Source of the DNA: Pseudomonadota bacterium
GTDB lineage: Bacteria; Pseudomonadota; Gammaproteobacteria; Burkholderiales; Thiobacillaceae
NCBI GenBank assembly: GCA_029558905.1
Contig: JAKQCX010000027.1
Coordinates: 186,001-250,000, forward strand
DNA length: 64,000 bases
Reading direction: 5' to 3'
In this document: piece by piece, positions 36,681-46,076 of the stretch
Numbering within the stretch: position 1 is the stretch's first letter
Layout: each line of letters starts with the position of its first letter
Notes under the pieces: generated by a model
Database searches by the model: none
Told to the model about the DNA's origin: nothing
The model's input: the letters and a program-made list of their open reading frames with translations, nothing else
Position numbers and translations under genes: made by a program

Positions 36681-39600
36681 ATGCAACTCCGGTTCATTTC
36701 CATAGGGCTCCTGGCAATCACGCTGGCCACCACGGCGTCGGCGGGGCTGTTCGAGAGCCTCGACAAGGCCTTGGACAAGGTACAGCGCGCCCTCGACAAG
36801 ACCCAGCGGGTCCTGGATCAGAGCACGAAGTCCATCGGGCAGGCTTCGACTCCTCCCACACAACTCATGGAAGAGGCGCGGAAGCATCACGCCGCGGGGC
36901 GCTGGACGGAGTGCATCCGCGCCTGCGACCGGGTGCTGGCGCTGGATGGGAATCTCGTGGAGGCGAGATCGCTGCGGGCGGATGCCCTGGTGCGGCTGGA
37001 ACGGGAGCAGACCGCGGCCACAGCGGCCAAGGCCAAGGAAAAGGCGGAAAAGGAAGCCGCCGCGGCGGAACAGGCGCAGGACAAGCACGAACGCCCCGAG
37101 GCGATGCCGCCGCTGGCCCTGTCCCCGGTACCGGAATTCGGACCGCTGCTGCGCACGCGGCCCGAGGCCGGACCGGCGGCCACGCTTGCCCTGCTGTCGC
37201 TGCTCGGCCAGCCGGATCCCCGCTCCCCCCTGGCCACGGCCGCGGTTTATCCGGATGCCGAGGACGAGGCTCACGCCGCCGCGGTGGTGCCGGAGATGCT
37301 TCAGTTTGCCTCGGCCCGTGCCACCGGCGCGGTGGCGCTGGCGGCGGCGGATCAGGCCTGGCAGGAGGCTGTCCAGGCCGCTTCGTGGGGCAATGAGGCC
37401 GCCGTCCAGGAGGCCCTGGCCATCCTCGAACAGCACGCCTTGGCCGCCCAGAGCGCGGAAGCCGCCATGCAGCAGGTGGCCGAGCGGGTGAAGCAGTTGT
37501 CGGCCGTCGCCCCCGATCCTTCAAAGCGCGTGGCGGAGCGGCGCGAGCTTTACCTCAAGCATCTTGCCCGGACCAGGCGGGCCCTTGCCGGCGCGCAGCG
37601 GACCTCCGGCTGGCGCCTGGCGGAAAGGCGCAACGGCACGCTGTACGACGGCTGGAGCTTCGCTGCGGGCAAGGGCAGCCGGGATACCCTGACCATGGTG
37701 GAGCGGGTTCCCATGACGCCCACCACCAGCATCACCAACTCCTACCGCATCTCCTGGGAACTGCCGGAGGCGATCGTGCCCGGCCTGCCGGCGCGGGTGG
37801 CGATGGAGGGCTCCGTGCACACGACGGCCCAGCACGGTGGCGCCAGCCTGGTGGCCTCGGTCTATCTTCGTCTGCCCCGGGGGGAATATGGCGTGACGGG
37901 CATGCGCGCGCTTTACGCGGTGGATTCCGACCGGATGGGACAGCACGACCCGGCGAACACATTCGAGCTCATGATCGGCCCCGAGTTGCGCCAGCTCACC
38001 CCGGCGAATTTCCGGGATCGGAAGGTGAAGGTCCGTCTGCCCGACCCCCGTCGCTCCGGCGACTTCCACAACCTCACCCACCTGCACGAGGGTGTGTTCC
38101 CGGTGCCGGCGATCCCCCTCTCGTCCTTGCACCCGGTGGATCAGCCGCTGGACGGGCTTTCCTTCGAGGTCGGGCCGGCCGGGCCGGGGCCGCTGCGACT
38201 TGAGATCCGGGATCACAATGACCAGCCCCTCGCCAGCTACCGTTATGTCTGGTCAGACCAGATCGTGATCGACGCGGAGGGGGAGGCGGTGCCGCTTCCC
38301 CTGCCGCTGGAGAAGGGAAAGAACTCGGCCATCGAGTTCCATGAGGCGGCCGTCACCGCCCTGGAGCGCAACCTCAACCGCGAACGGGCGGAACTGGCGC
38401 GGACCACCGACCCCGACATCCGGGCACGCCTGCAGTGGCGCATCCTGCATGTGGAATCCGACCTCCAGGCCGAACGCGACCTGCTCGCCACCCTGCGCAC
38501 GGGGGTGCCGGTACACACGCCCGGCCCCTTCGACCAGCATGCACGCGACCTGTTTTCCCGGCAGATACGGGAAAACCAGCAGCGCATGGAGTCGTGCCTG
38601 CGGGCCCAGGCGGCGCTGCCCCGGCTCATCGGGATGCTGCCGCCCGAGCGGCAGCAGGCTGCCCGGGATTTCGTCCGGCGGCAGCTCACCCCCGAAGTGC
38701 GCGCGTCCTTCGATGCCGACAAGACCCGTCGGATCGCCGAGGCGCTGCACAAGCAGGTGGACGGTTACTGGCGCGGGGAGTCGGCGCGCCACCAGGAGCA
38801 GGCCCTGTATTTCGACGACCTGCTGACGCGGGCCGAACGGGTGAAGACCATCGCCGACGTGGCCATCTCCATCGGCAGTGGCGCCGGAGGCTTGCATACC
38901 CTGCGCGCCGCCGCCACCTATGCGGGCGCCTCCGGGATGGTGCTGGGGGGGCCGGAGCAGGCCGTCCGTGATGCCTCCCTCTACCTCAACGCCCCGCTGC
39001 ATGCGGCGCTGAGCGCGCTGGAGGCCTATCCCAAGGGGGGCTGGACCGGCGCGGCCCAGGCGGGCGCCACGGGTTGGCTGATGAGCCGGCTGGCCACCCT
39101 GGGCACTTCGGCCCCGGCCCCCGTGGCCGGTGCGGAAAAGATGACGGTGGGGCAGGCCATCCAGCTGGCTGAGTTCAGGCAGGCCCAGCAGCGTGGACAG
39201 GACCTGGCGAAGGCGTTTCAGGCGGCCCAGGCGGAGGTGGCGGCGGCCCGCCTCGCACGGCGCCCCTTGGCGGAGATCGGGGTGCTGGAGCGCAAGGCCG
39301 CGGACTGGGCGGCGGCGGTCCATTCCGACCTGCACGCCAAATCATTCATGAAGTTCAAGGCGGATCTGCCGCTGCAGAAAGACTTCATGGCCCATGTGGA
39401 CACCATCCACGTGCGCGTCGAGGATGAGTTCCACCGCATCATGTCCGCCAGGCAGTGGGACCGGGCCCGTCTCCAGCCCGTACGCAATGCCTCCAGCGCC
39501 GGCAGCCCCAACATGGACTACGACATCCGCCTGGTGGAAGAGGCCGCCGCCCGGTTGACGAAGGGGGGCAGGCCGCAATCCCTGCATGCCTGGCAGAAGG

Positions 39601-40103
39601 AGGCTCAGGAGGCCTGGGACGAGGCCTACCGGGCGGTCACCGGCCGTAGCGCCGGCCATGCCATGGAGGAGATCACCACCAGCCTGCACCCCGAGGCCTA
39701 CAAGGACCTGGCCTGGATCACGGCCGACAAGGCGGGACTGTCCAAGCTCTGGGCGACCCAGGCGGGCGATGTGACGATCTACAAGGGCGCCAGCATGCTC
39801 GGCTCGACACGCATCGGCGCGGTGGATCCCCTCACCCGGGCGATGGAGGCCGCGCGCGGCACGGCCAAGGACATTTCCACCAAGGTGCTGGACCGGCTGG
39901 GCGCCGCCGGCGGTTCGGCGACGCGCAAGGCGGAGCTGAGCGAACGCTGGGGCAAGATCCGCGACCTCCTCAAGGATGTGGGCGAGGGACGGCTCGATCC
40001 GGTGCGGGGCGACCGTCAGCTCCGGTCGCTCACCGGCGGCTTCGGCATCCCGGAAGTGGTGGAGCATGCCGGCATCCTGCTTGGCCAGGCGGCAAAGCTC
40101 TGA
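36681..40103 (+). CDS. Giant secreted protein of unknown function (1140 aa)
   Basis: The protein has a Sec signal peptide (about 1-21, LLAITLATTASA). A coiled and TPR-like segment (about 60-110, HAAGRWTECIRACDRVLALD) is followed by an Ala/Glu-rich helix. A beta-rich middle (about 300-530, GTLYDGWSFAAGKGSRDTL onwards) and long helices (550-720) come next. A Gly/Ala-rich hydrophobic segment (about 720-815, IADVAISIGSGAGGLHTLRA) leads to a helical C-terminal domain (about 870-1140) with NMDYDIRLVEEAAARL near 944 and GRSAGHAMEEITTSLHPEAY. I recognise no complete family. The layout recalls large exported effectors, but no immunity or secretion gene is adjacent. The ATG at 36681 has AAAAGG upstream and opens the signal peptide. 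Confidence 0.7.
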   Translation: MQLRFISIGLLAITLATTASAGLFESLDKALDKVQRALDKTQRVLDQSTKSIGQASTPPTQLMEEARKHHAAGRWTECIRACDRVLALDGNLVEARSLRADALVRLEREQTAATAAKAKEKAEKEAAAAEQAQDKHERPEAMPPLALSPVPEFGPLLRTRPEAGPAATLALLSLLGQPDPRSPLATAAVYPDAEDEAHAAAVVPEMLQFASARATGAVALAAADQAWQEAVQAASWGNEAAVQEALAILEQHALAAQSAEAAMQQVAERVKQLSAVAPDPSKRVAERRELYLKHLARTRRALAGAQRTSGWRLAERRNGTLYDGWSFAAGKGSRDTLTMVERVPMTPTTSITNSYRISWELPEAIVPGLPARVAMEGSVHTTAQHGGASLVASVYLRLPRGEYGVTGMRALYAVDSDRMGQHDPANTFELMIGPELRQLTPANFRDRKVKVRLPDPRRSGDFHNLTHLHEGVFPVPAIPLSSLHPVDQPLDGLSFEVGPAGPGPLRLEIRDHNDQPLASYRYVWSDQIVIDAEGEAVPLPLPLEKGKNSAIEFHEAAVTALERNLNRERAELARTTDPDIRARLQWRILHVESDLQAERDLLATLRTGVPVHTPGPFDQHARDLFSRQIRENQQRMESCLRAQAALPRLIGMLPPERQQAARDFVRRQLTPEVRASFDADKTRRIAEALHKQVDGYWRGESARHQEQALYFDDLLTRAERVKTIADVAISIGSGAGGLHTLRAAATYAGASGMVLGGPEQAVRDASLYLNAPLHAALSALEAYPKGGWTGAAQAGATGWLMSRLATLGTSAPAPVAGAEKMTVGQAIQLAEFRQAQQRGQDLAKAFQAAQAEVAAARLARRPLAEIGVLERKAADWAAAVHSDLHAKSFMKFKADLPLQKDFMAHVDTIHVRVEDEFHRIMSARQWDRARLQPVRNASSAGSPNMDYDIRLVEEAAARLTKGGRPQSLHAWQKEAQEAWDEAYRAVTGRSAGHAMEEITTSLHPEAYKDLAWITADKAGLSKLWATQAGDVTIYKGASMLGSTRIGAVDPLTRAMEAARGTAKDISTKVLDRLGAAGGSATRKAELSERWGKIRDLLKDVGEGRLDPVRGDRQLRSLTGGFGIPEVVEHAGILLGQAAKL

Positions 40104-40117
40104 TGGCATGGCGGGGG

Positions 40118-40133
40118 TTCCGCCGGGGCGGAA
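40118..40133. terminator. Hairpin between convergent giant-protein and prfC genes
   Basis: TTCCGCC and GGCGGAA pair across a tight GC loop in the 39-bp gap between the two converging genes. An A-run follows on the plus strand, giving a T-run on neither transcript's 3' side, so the terminator call is moderate. Confidence 0.4.
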
Positions 40134-40142
40134 AACAGGGGG

Positions 40143-41750
40143 TCAACCGAACCGCTGGCCGTGCTCCCGGCTGGCGTGGAACCTGACCTGGGGCCATTTC
40201 TCCTCCAGCAGGCTGAGGTTGTAGCGGTTGGTGGCCAGGTACACCGGGTTGCCGTCCACGTCCAGGGCCATGCGCGCCAACTGCTCCTTCTCGAACTGCC
40301 GTCTTGAGGCCTCATCCGGGAAGGTGAGCCAGCGGGCGGTATGGATGTCGGCGGTCTCGTAGAGGGCGTCCACCTTGTATTCCGCCTGCAGCCGGCTGGC
40401 CACCACCTCGAACTGGAGCTGGCCGATGGCGCCCAGCAGCAGGGCGCCGCTCATCATGTTCTCGAACACCTGGATGGCGCCTTCCTCGCCCAGCTCCTTC
40501 AGGCCCTTCTGCAGCTGCTTGGACTTGATGGGGTCCCGGCTGCGGGCGGTGCGGAACATCTCCGGCGCGAAGTAGGGGATGCCCTTGAAGTGCAGGGCCT
40601 CGCCTTCGGTGAGGGTGTCGCCGATCTGCAGCTGGCCGTGGTTGTGGATGCCGATGATGTCCCCGGCCACGGCGTCTTCCATGTGCACCCGCTCGTTGGC
40701 CATGAAGGTCAGAGCGTTGGCCAGCTTCATCTCCCGGCCCATGCGCTGGTGCTGCACCTTCATGCCCGGCGAATAGCGGCCGGAACAGACCCGGAAGAAG
40801 GCGATGCGGTCCCGGTGCTTGGGGTCCATGTTGGCCTGGATCTTGAACACGAAGCCGGTGAAGGGGGCCTCGGCGGGCTCCACCATGCGGGCCCCGGCGT
40901 CGCGGGACTGGGGCGGCGGCGCCCATTCCACCAGGGCCTGGAGGATCTCCCGCACGCCGAAGTTGTTGATGCCGGAGCCGAAGAACACGGGGGACTGGTG
41001 GCCCCTGAGGAAGTCGGTGATGTCGAAGGGCGGGCTGGCCTCGCGGATGAGCCCCACCTCCTCGCGCAGGCGGTCCATCTCCAGGGGGAAGAGTTCCATG
41101 AGTTTCGGGTTGTCCAGGCCCTCGATGCGCTCCACCTCGCCCCCGGCCCGTTCCTCGCCGGCGGTGAAGCGCAGCATCTGGTCATGGAGCAGGTGGTACA
41201 CGCCGCGGAAGGTCTTGCCCATGCCCACGGGCCAGGTCACCGGCGCGCAGTCCAGCCTGAGCACGGCTTCGATCTCCGCCAGCAGGTCCAGGGGGTCGCG
41301 GACTTCCCGGTCCAGCTTGTTGACGAAGGTGATGATGGGGGTGTGGCGCAGACGGCAGACCTCCAGCAGCTTGATGGTCTGGGCCTCCACGCCCTTGGCG
41401 GCGTCGATGACCATGACCGCCGCGTCCACGGCGGTGAGCACCCGGTAGGTGTCCTCGGAGAAGTCCTCGTGGCCCGGAGTGTCCAGCAGGTTGATGGTGT
41501 GGCCGGCGTAGTCGAACTGCATCACCGAGCTGGTGACCGAGATGCCCCGCTGCCTTTCCACCTCCATCCAGTCGGAGGTGGCGTGGCGCGCGCTCTTGCG
41601 CGCCTTCACCGTGCCGGCCATCTGGATGGCGCCGCCGAACAGCAGCAGCTTTTCCGTCAGGGTGGTCTTGCCCGCGTCCGGGTGGGAGATGATGGCGAAC
41701 GTGCGGCGGCGCTGCACGTCGCGCAGGAGTTCGGATGGGGCATGGGACAT
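40143..41750 (-). CDS. prfC: Peptide chain release factor 3
   Basis: RF3 is the GTPase that removes RF1/RF2 from the ribosome after termination. The 535-aa protein shows the G1 motif [16 protein letters not shown]3 [15 protein letters not shown]4 NKLDRE, and the typical RF3 domains 2 and 3, including [17 protein letters not shown] placed the start at 41750, where the sequence matches the family N terminus ([15 protein letters not shown] soon after); a frame extension to 41780 runs into the repeat-like hairpin region. Confidence 0.96.
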   Translation of the reverse strand: MSHAPSELLRDVQRRRTFAIISHPDAGKTTLTEKLLLFGGAIQMAGTVKARKSARHATSDWMEVERQRGISVTSSVMQFDYAGHTINLLDTPGHEDFSEDTYRVLTAVDAAVMVIDAAKGVEAQTIKLLEVCRLRHTPIITFVNKLDREVRDPLDLLAEIEAVLRLDCAPVTWPVGMGKTFRGVYHLLHDQMLRFTAGEERAGGEVERIEGLDNPKLMELFPLEMDRLREEVGLIREASPPFDITDFLRGHQSPVFFGSGINNFGVREILQALVEWAPPPQSRDAGARMVEPAEAPFTGFVFKIQANMDPKHRDRIAFFRVCSGRYSPGMKVQHQRMGREMKLANALTFMANERVHMEDAVAGDIIGIHNHGQLQIGDTLTEGEALHFKGIPYFAPEMFRTARSRDPIKSKQLQKGLKELGEEGAIQVFENMMSGALLLGAIGQLQFEVVASRLQAEYKVDALYETADIHTARWLTFPDEASRRQFEKEQLARMALDVDGNPVYLATNRYNLSLLEEKWPQVRFHASREHGQRFG

Positions 41751-41780
41751 GAGGAGTGTTCCGGGGCCTGAAGGAGTCAT

Positions 41781-41842
41781 CCCGGCACGGGCCGGGGTCC
41801 AGGATGCTCGGCAAGGCCGGATTCCGGGCCAGGCCCGGAATC
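41781..41842. repeat. Double-hairpin intergenic repeat between ompA-like and prfC genes
   Basis: A stem CCCGGC-ACGG-GCCGGG (41781-41796) is followed by a near-perfect palindrome GATTCCGGGCC-A-GGCCCGGAATC (41820-41842). The opening GTCATCCCGGC is typical of dispersed intergenic hairpin repeats in many proteobacteria. Both flanking genes read leftwards, so it could also terminate the OmpA-family gene. Other copies would have to be sought outside this window. Confidence 0.55.
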
Positions 41843-41862
41843 ACGACGACGTGCCGCCGATT

Positions 41863-42918
41863 CTACTGCAACACTTCCACCACGATGCGGCGGTTGGCGC
41901 CCACACGGTATGCGGAGGTGTCCGTGGCGCCATGGGAGAGGACCGACATGCGCAGCAGGGGTATGCCCAGTTTCTCGTGCAGATGGTTCTTCACCACCTC
42001 GGCCCGTGCCTTGGCCAGCTCGTAGTTGTAGTCGTCCGATCCCATCCCGTCGCTGTGCCCGTGGATGCCGATGTGGTAGTTCGCATCCAGCTTCTTCACG
42101 TACTCTGCCACGGACTGGAGTTTGGCTATGTCCTGCTCTCCCAGATAAGGGGAGTTGATGGGGAAAAGGGTCTTGTCGTCCGTGAGGGTGACGCTGTGCA
42201 CCACCTTGCCATAGATCTTGCGCGGACCCAGGCCCAGGGCGGCCAGGGCTTCCTCGGCCATGCGCCCTACCTCGGCCAGGCGCATTTCCATCTGTTCCAG
42301 ACGGGTGTTGAGGGCGCTGTCCACGGCTTGCAGACGGGCCTCTGCCTGGCTCTGCTGCCTGGCCAGCTCGTGCTTCTGCGCCTGCTGCATGGTCTGCAGG
42401 TCGGCGTGCAGGCGCTCCAGACCCTGTTGGCTGTTCGCACCCAGGCGATCCATGTCGGCGCGCAGCCTGTCCAGACTGGCTTCGATGGCCTGCAGGCCGG
42501 ACTCGGCCTGGCGCTCCCGACTGGCCAGCGAGTCTGCCTGGAGCTGTTGCATGGCCTGCAGGTCGGCGCGCAGGCGTTCCAGGCCCTGACCGTTCTCTGC
42601 GGCCGAGCGCCGGATATCCGCGCGCAGTTCGTCCATCGAACGGGCTTGTCCGTCCAGCTGTTGATCCAGGGCACGCAAGCGTTCCGCTTGGTGTGCAGCC
42701 AGGGCCCTTGCCTCCTGGGCGCTGGCCAGGGCATTGCGCTGGCCAGCCTCCAGCCGGGCTTCCAGGGCGGAGAGTCGTGGATCCGGAGCGGGGGTCGTGA
42801 TGGCAGCCTGGATCGGGGCCGGGGCAACGGCTTCGGTGCTGGCGCAGCCGGCGAGCAGGAGGAAGGACAGGGCGCCGAGGGTCCATTTGCCTGGCGCGGA
42901 AAGGAAGGGGACGTACAT
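41863..42918 (-). CDS. OmpA-family lipoprotein with long coiled coil
   Basis: This 351-aa protein has a signal peptide ending in the lipobox LLAGC (about residue 25). A long heptad-rich coiled coil (about 45-215) carries repeated blocks such as QGLERLRADLQAMQQLQADS and QGLERLHADLQTMQQAQ. The C-terminal OmpA peptidoglycan-binding domain (about 250-351) has GIHGHSDGMGSDDYNYELAKARAE and the closing GANRRIVVEV. It would anchor in the outer membrane and span to the cell wall. The repeated coiled-coil blocks suggest internal duplication. Confidence 0.88.
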   Translation of the reverse strand: MYVPFLSAPGKWTLGALSFLLLAGCASTEAVAPAPIQAAITTPAPDPRLSALEARLEAGQRNALASAQEARALAAHQAERLRALDQQLDGQARSMDELRADIRRSAAENGQGLERLRADLQAMQQLQADSLASRERQAESGLQAIEASLDRLRADMDRLGANSQQGLERLHADLQTMQQAQKHELARQQSQAEARLQAVDSALNTRLEQMEMRLAEVGRMAEEALAALGLGPRKIYGKVVHSVTLTDDKTLFPINSPYLGEQDIAKLQSVAEYVKKLDANYHIGIHGHSDGMGSDDYNYELAKARAEVVKNHLHEKLGIPLLRMSVLSHGATDTSAYRVGANRRIVVEVLQ

Positions 42919-43650
42919 CGCGAATACCTTGGTCTGTTACGGGAAAAGGCCCTGCACAGGGCCTGCAGTGAACTTACAACAGGGCACGGTGCGGATGGTC
43001 CTTTCGCGGGCCAACCCGGTTGGTTTGCGGCCCGACCTGTCTTGCGAATGCCGCAACGGCGAGGCGTACTCCGGGATGCACCCGTCAGGTCCGGCAATGG
43101 GGCTCGGGTGGCCTTAGGGTTTGCGCCGTGCGCGGTGGCTTCCGGCACGAATGCGTCAGGAGCCGGACACGAAAAAACGGCGCGCGGCGTCGTTGATCCA
43201 GGATACCGGCCTGCACCGGAGAGATAAGGATCATTGCCCATGTCCGCAGGCGCACGCTGAAGCCTGTCAGTCCCAATCCGGCTGGAGGGGGCGGACTTCA
43301 GGAGGAACGCGCCGCATGCAAGGGCTGTCGTTCCAAACCGCATGAGACACCCCGGGTGGTGTCATGAGCCGGCCGATCAGTGCATCCATGGTTCTGGATT
43401 CACCGCTCGAAATGACGGGAGGGTTTCGTGGTGGTATTCCGTGCCACGCGCCCCATTTTGATAGCAGGCTTTCGGTACGCCCCGGGGCTGCGAGCCGGTG
43501 AGGCCCACAGGGCGACGACGGATGGCCAGGGGCTGCCGTTGCGAATGCCGTGAGGCATCACAGGAGCGATGGTCTTGGCCGGTGCGGACCCGCGGCACGG
43601 CACCCGCACTACAATGTGCCTCCCACCAGGCCGTGCCCGCCCAGCTCCGG
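42919..43650. other. 732-bp divergent gap between the OmpA-like and slyX genes
   Basis: The gap contains a hairpin GGCCCTG-CA-CAGGGCC at 42948-42963 and a stretch at about 43396-43420 (CTCGAAATGACGGGAGGG) that resembles part of the repeat found at 61956-61992. No RNA gene, insertion sequence or convincing coding frame is visible; the frames through it lack ribosome sites and conserved text. Confidence 0.4.
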
Positions 43651-43857
43651 ATGGACTCAAACACCCGCATCACCGAACTTGAAATCAAACTCAGTTTCGC
43701 CGAAGACCTGATGGAAGAGCTCAACCGCGTGGTGGCCAGTCAGCAGGAACAGATCGGGCTGTTGCAGGCGCAGATACACCTCCTGTTCCAGCAGGTGCGG
43801 CACATGAGCCCGGCGGAAAAGACGGACCCGCGTGACGACATCCCGCCACACTACTGA
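43651..43857 (+). CDS. slyX: SlyX family protein
   Basis: This 68-aa helical protein has the SlyX pattern ITELEIKLSFAEDLMEELNR and VVASQQEQIGLLQAQIHLL, followed by a charged proline-containing tail ending DDIPPHY. SlyX is widespread in proteobacteria, probably a coiled-coil dimer, with no established function. It converges on the tetraheme cytochrome gene across a strong hairpin. Confidence 0.92.
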   Translation: MDSNTRITELEIKLSFAEDLMEELNRVVASQQEQIGLLQAQIHLLFQQVRHMSPAEKTDPRDDIPPHY

Positions 43858-43861
43858 GGCC

Positions 43862-43886
43862 GCGCATCCGCCACGTACGGATGCGC
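43862..43886. terminator. Bidirectional terminator between slyX and the redox operon
   Basis: GCGCATCCG (43862-43870), a 7-nt loop and CGGATGCGC (43878-43886) form a perfect 9-bp stem between convergent slyX and the tetraheme cytochrome gene. The strong stem and position support termination in both directions, although T-runs are missing. Confidence 0.6.
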
Positions 43887-43892
43887 ATGCCA

Positions 43893-44759
43893 TCAGTGCA
43901 CGCCCTGGCCCACGCGTTCGTGATTGGCGTTGCGCATGCCCCGGGGCAGGGGAGGGGGCGGCTCGGGCAGGAGGGGATCGAAGCGGTTGGCCTGGACGGT
44001 ATGGGGGTTATGACACTCGGTACACACCCACCAGCGCTTCTTGCCACCCGTTGCCCATGTGCCGATCCTCTTGCCATGGATGCCCGCCCGCCAATCGATG
44101 TACGCCTCGCCATGGCAGGAGCCGCAGAGCTTTTGGGGCTGGTTGAAACCGATCTGGTTGCCCAGATGATCGATCAGCTTGTTGCGGTCGGTGGCGCTGT
44201 GACAGTCCAGGCACCACAAGGCCCCACGCCCGTGCTGCAGTTGCATGGAGTCCGCGACGATGTCCTGGTGCATGGCCAGGGGACGGGCTGATTTGCTCTT
44301 GGGCACGGGCACGGTCCTGCCGTCGTGACAGGTCCTGCAGCCATCCGGCCCCATATTGAAATAGGTCAGGTGGGCCTCCCTGGGTTTGACGAAGGCATGG
44401 GCGAAATCGCCGCGCGTGCCGTCCCGTATATCCGGCATTTCCCCCATGGGAACGGTACCGTCGAAGGGGTCTCCATACCACAGCACGGCCTGTGTGGTCT
44501 TCGAACACTTGAGATTGGGGTAGCCATAGCGGGGGACGGCGTTTTCGACCCGGGTGACGCTGGTGGAACCTTCCCTGCTCTCGAAGCACTCGGTGACGAC
44601 AGGTGCTGTCCGGCCCTTGCCCTGCATCCCTGCCGGGGTGGTAGCGGTTTCTCTTCCATTCAGGCCGCCGACCAGCGCCAGGATGCCGGCCATTGCAATG
44701 ACCAGTGCCAGGGCGACGACGACTATGGAAGGGGTGCTCTGGAGGCTGTTCTTGAACAT
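43893..44759 (-). CDS. Membrane-anchored tetraheme cytochrome c
   Basis: This 288-aa protein has one uncleaved-looking N-terminal helix (about 11-33) and four heme motifs: CRTCH (141-145), CLDCH (183-187), CGSCH (212-216) and CTECH (246-250), with extra histidines (AMHQDIVADSMQLQH) as likely distal ligands. A non-heme N-terminal part (about 55-135) has two cysteines (Cys58, Cys85). It would sit in the periplasm and exchange electrons with the ferredoxin-like subunit encoded upstream. It is the last gene of the leftward operon. AGAAGGAC precedes the ATG. The exact family is not recognised; the role compares with NrfB-type electron carriers. Confidence 0.85.
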   Translation of the reverse strand: MFKNSLQSTPSIVVVALALVIAMAGILALVGGLNGRETATTPAGMQGKGRTAPVVTECFESREGSTSVTRVENAVPRYGYPNLKCSKTTQAVLWYGDPFDGTVPMGEMPDIRDGTRGDFAHAFVKPREAHLTYFNMGPDGCRTCHDGRTVPVPKSKSARPLAMHQDIVADSMQLQHGRGALWCLDCHSATDRNKLIDHLGNQIGFNQPQKLCGSCHGEAYIDWRAGIHGKRIGTWATGGKKRWWVCTECHNPHTVQANRFDPLLPEPPPPLPRGMRNANHERVGQGVH

Positions 44760-44831
44760 GTCCTTCTCGATTTTTGCTTGTGTGATGGGCAGGGAATGCT
44801 CATGGCCGGGCGCGAGGCCCGGCAGGATTTG

Positions 44832-46067
44832 CTAATGGGAATCCGTCGACAGTTTGTAGCGCACCTCGCCGGTCAGTACGCCCACGGCTGCCTTCACCAG
44901 CAGGGTCAGCGACATGAAGCCCACCGCCCAGGTGCCCATCACATTGATCATCTCGATCATGGTGGGGCGGTATTCGGTGTATTCACCCATGGGAGAGGGA
45001 CTGAAGGCGGGAAATACCAGCATCATGGGTTTTTCCACCAGGATGGCCATGAATATGATGACGCAGAGGATGGGCAGCCAGAAGTCATAGCTCTTGCGGA
45101 TTCTCGGAAAGAGAATGGCGATGAAGCTGCCCAGTATGGCGATATTGGTCCCCCAGAACCAGGGCACGTACATCTTCAGGCCGTTGTGGCCAAACATGCT
45201 GAAATTGAGCGATTCCGCATGCTCGGTATTCGAATAGAGTACCGTGAAGTATTCGCCGGCGAACACCAGCGTGATGATTCCCAGGCTCCAGCCGATGATG
45301 GTGGTCATCAGATCGATGACGGAATCGTTGATGTGCAGTTTGGTGTGTTTCCTGATGATGAGGAACAGTACGATGACCAGGGCCGGACCCGAGGCGCCCG
45401 CCATGGCCAGGAAACCAAATGGCATGACCGCACTGGCCCACATACCCATCCTGGCATTGCTGCTCAGCACGAATGCCGTGCAGATATGGATGAGAGGGCC
45501 CCATACAATGGCCAGATAGATCACCGGGGTGAACCATCTTGCCAGGGCCTTGGTATCGAATTCGCCGGTATATTTCTTGTACAGGATGTAGGTGATGCCG
45601 ATCAGGTTGAGATAGAGGTACACGTTCAGCACGATCGTGTCGTAGATCAGCATGGAGTTTGGGAAGTTTAGGTAGCCGACGATGGGCAGGATGTGCCATA
45701 GCCGGTCCGGCCGACCCATGTGAAAGATGATGAAGGTGATGCCCGTGGCCACGAATACCATGGCGATGATTTCGCCAATCACCGCCAGCTCCTTCATGTC
45801 CTTGCGGTGGTAGAAATAACCGGGAGCCACCACCAGGATGGCCGCGGCGGCCACGTGCGCAGTAAAGATGAAATTGGCAAAGAACATCTCCATGGGGATC
45901 TGATCCGTTGCCCCTGTGAGGATCAGCCCTTCGGTCAGCTGCCTATAGGCGGGAAATGAACAACCCACGATCAACGCCAGCAGGAAAAGCAACCAGGCCC
46001 TGTAGCGCGGACCGCCTTTCAGGGCATAGGCGCCGAGGTCCACGGCAAACGAGATGAACTTGTTCAT
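44832..46067 (-). CDS. NrfD/PsrC-family quinone-interacting membrane subunit
   Basis: This 411-aa integral membrane protein has about ten helices, matching the 10-TM NrfD branch (DsrP, HmcC-like) rather than the 8-TM PsrC. Conserved stretches include IFTAHVAAAAILVVAPGYFY, FIIFHMGRPDRLWHILP and the late VEKPMMLVFPAFSPSPMGEY. It would exchange electrons between the quinone pool and the Tat-exported iron-sulfur subunit. It lies 9 bp after the ferredoxin gene and 72 bp before the cytochrome gene. Codons are less GC-rich than in flanking genes. Confidence 0.9.
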   Translation of the reverse strand: MNKFISFAVDLGAYALKGGPRYRAWLLFLLALIVGCSFPAYRQLTEGLILTGATDQIPMEMFFANFIFTAHVAAAAILVVAPGYFYHRKDMKELAVIGEIIAMVFVATGITFIIFHMGRPDRLWHILPIVGYLNFPNSMLIYDTIVLNVYLYLNLIGITYILYKKYTGEFDTKALARWFTPVIYLAIVWGPLIHICTAFVLSSNARMGMWASAVMPFGFLAMAGASGPALVIVLFLIIRKHTKLHINDSVIDLMTTIIGWSLGIITLVFAGEYFTVLYSNTEHAESLNFSMFGHNGLKMYVPWFWGTNIAILGSFIAILFPRIRKSYDFWLPILCVIIFMAILVEKPMMLVFPAFSPSPMGEYTEYRPTMIEMINVMGTWAVGFMSLTLLVKAAVGVLTGEVRYKLSTDSH

Positions 46068-46076
46068 GTTGCACGC

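Noticed and set aside
40341-41771. 476-residue plus-strand frame opposite prfC
   Set aside because: Antisense shadow of a conserved translation factor gene.
42919-43650. Short peptide genes in the OmpA-slyX gap, for example the tiny frame at about 43316
   Set aside because: Only eight codons long after a ribosome-like site; no support for a product.
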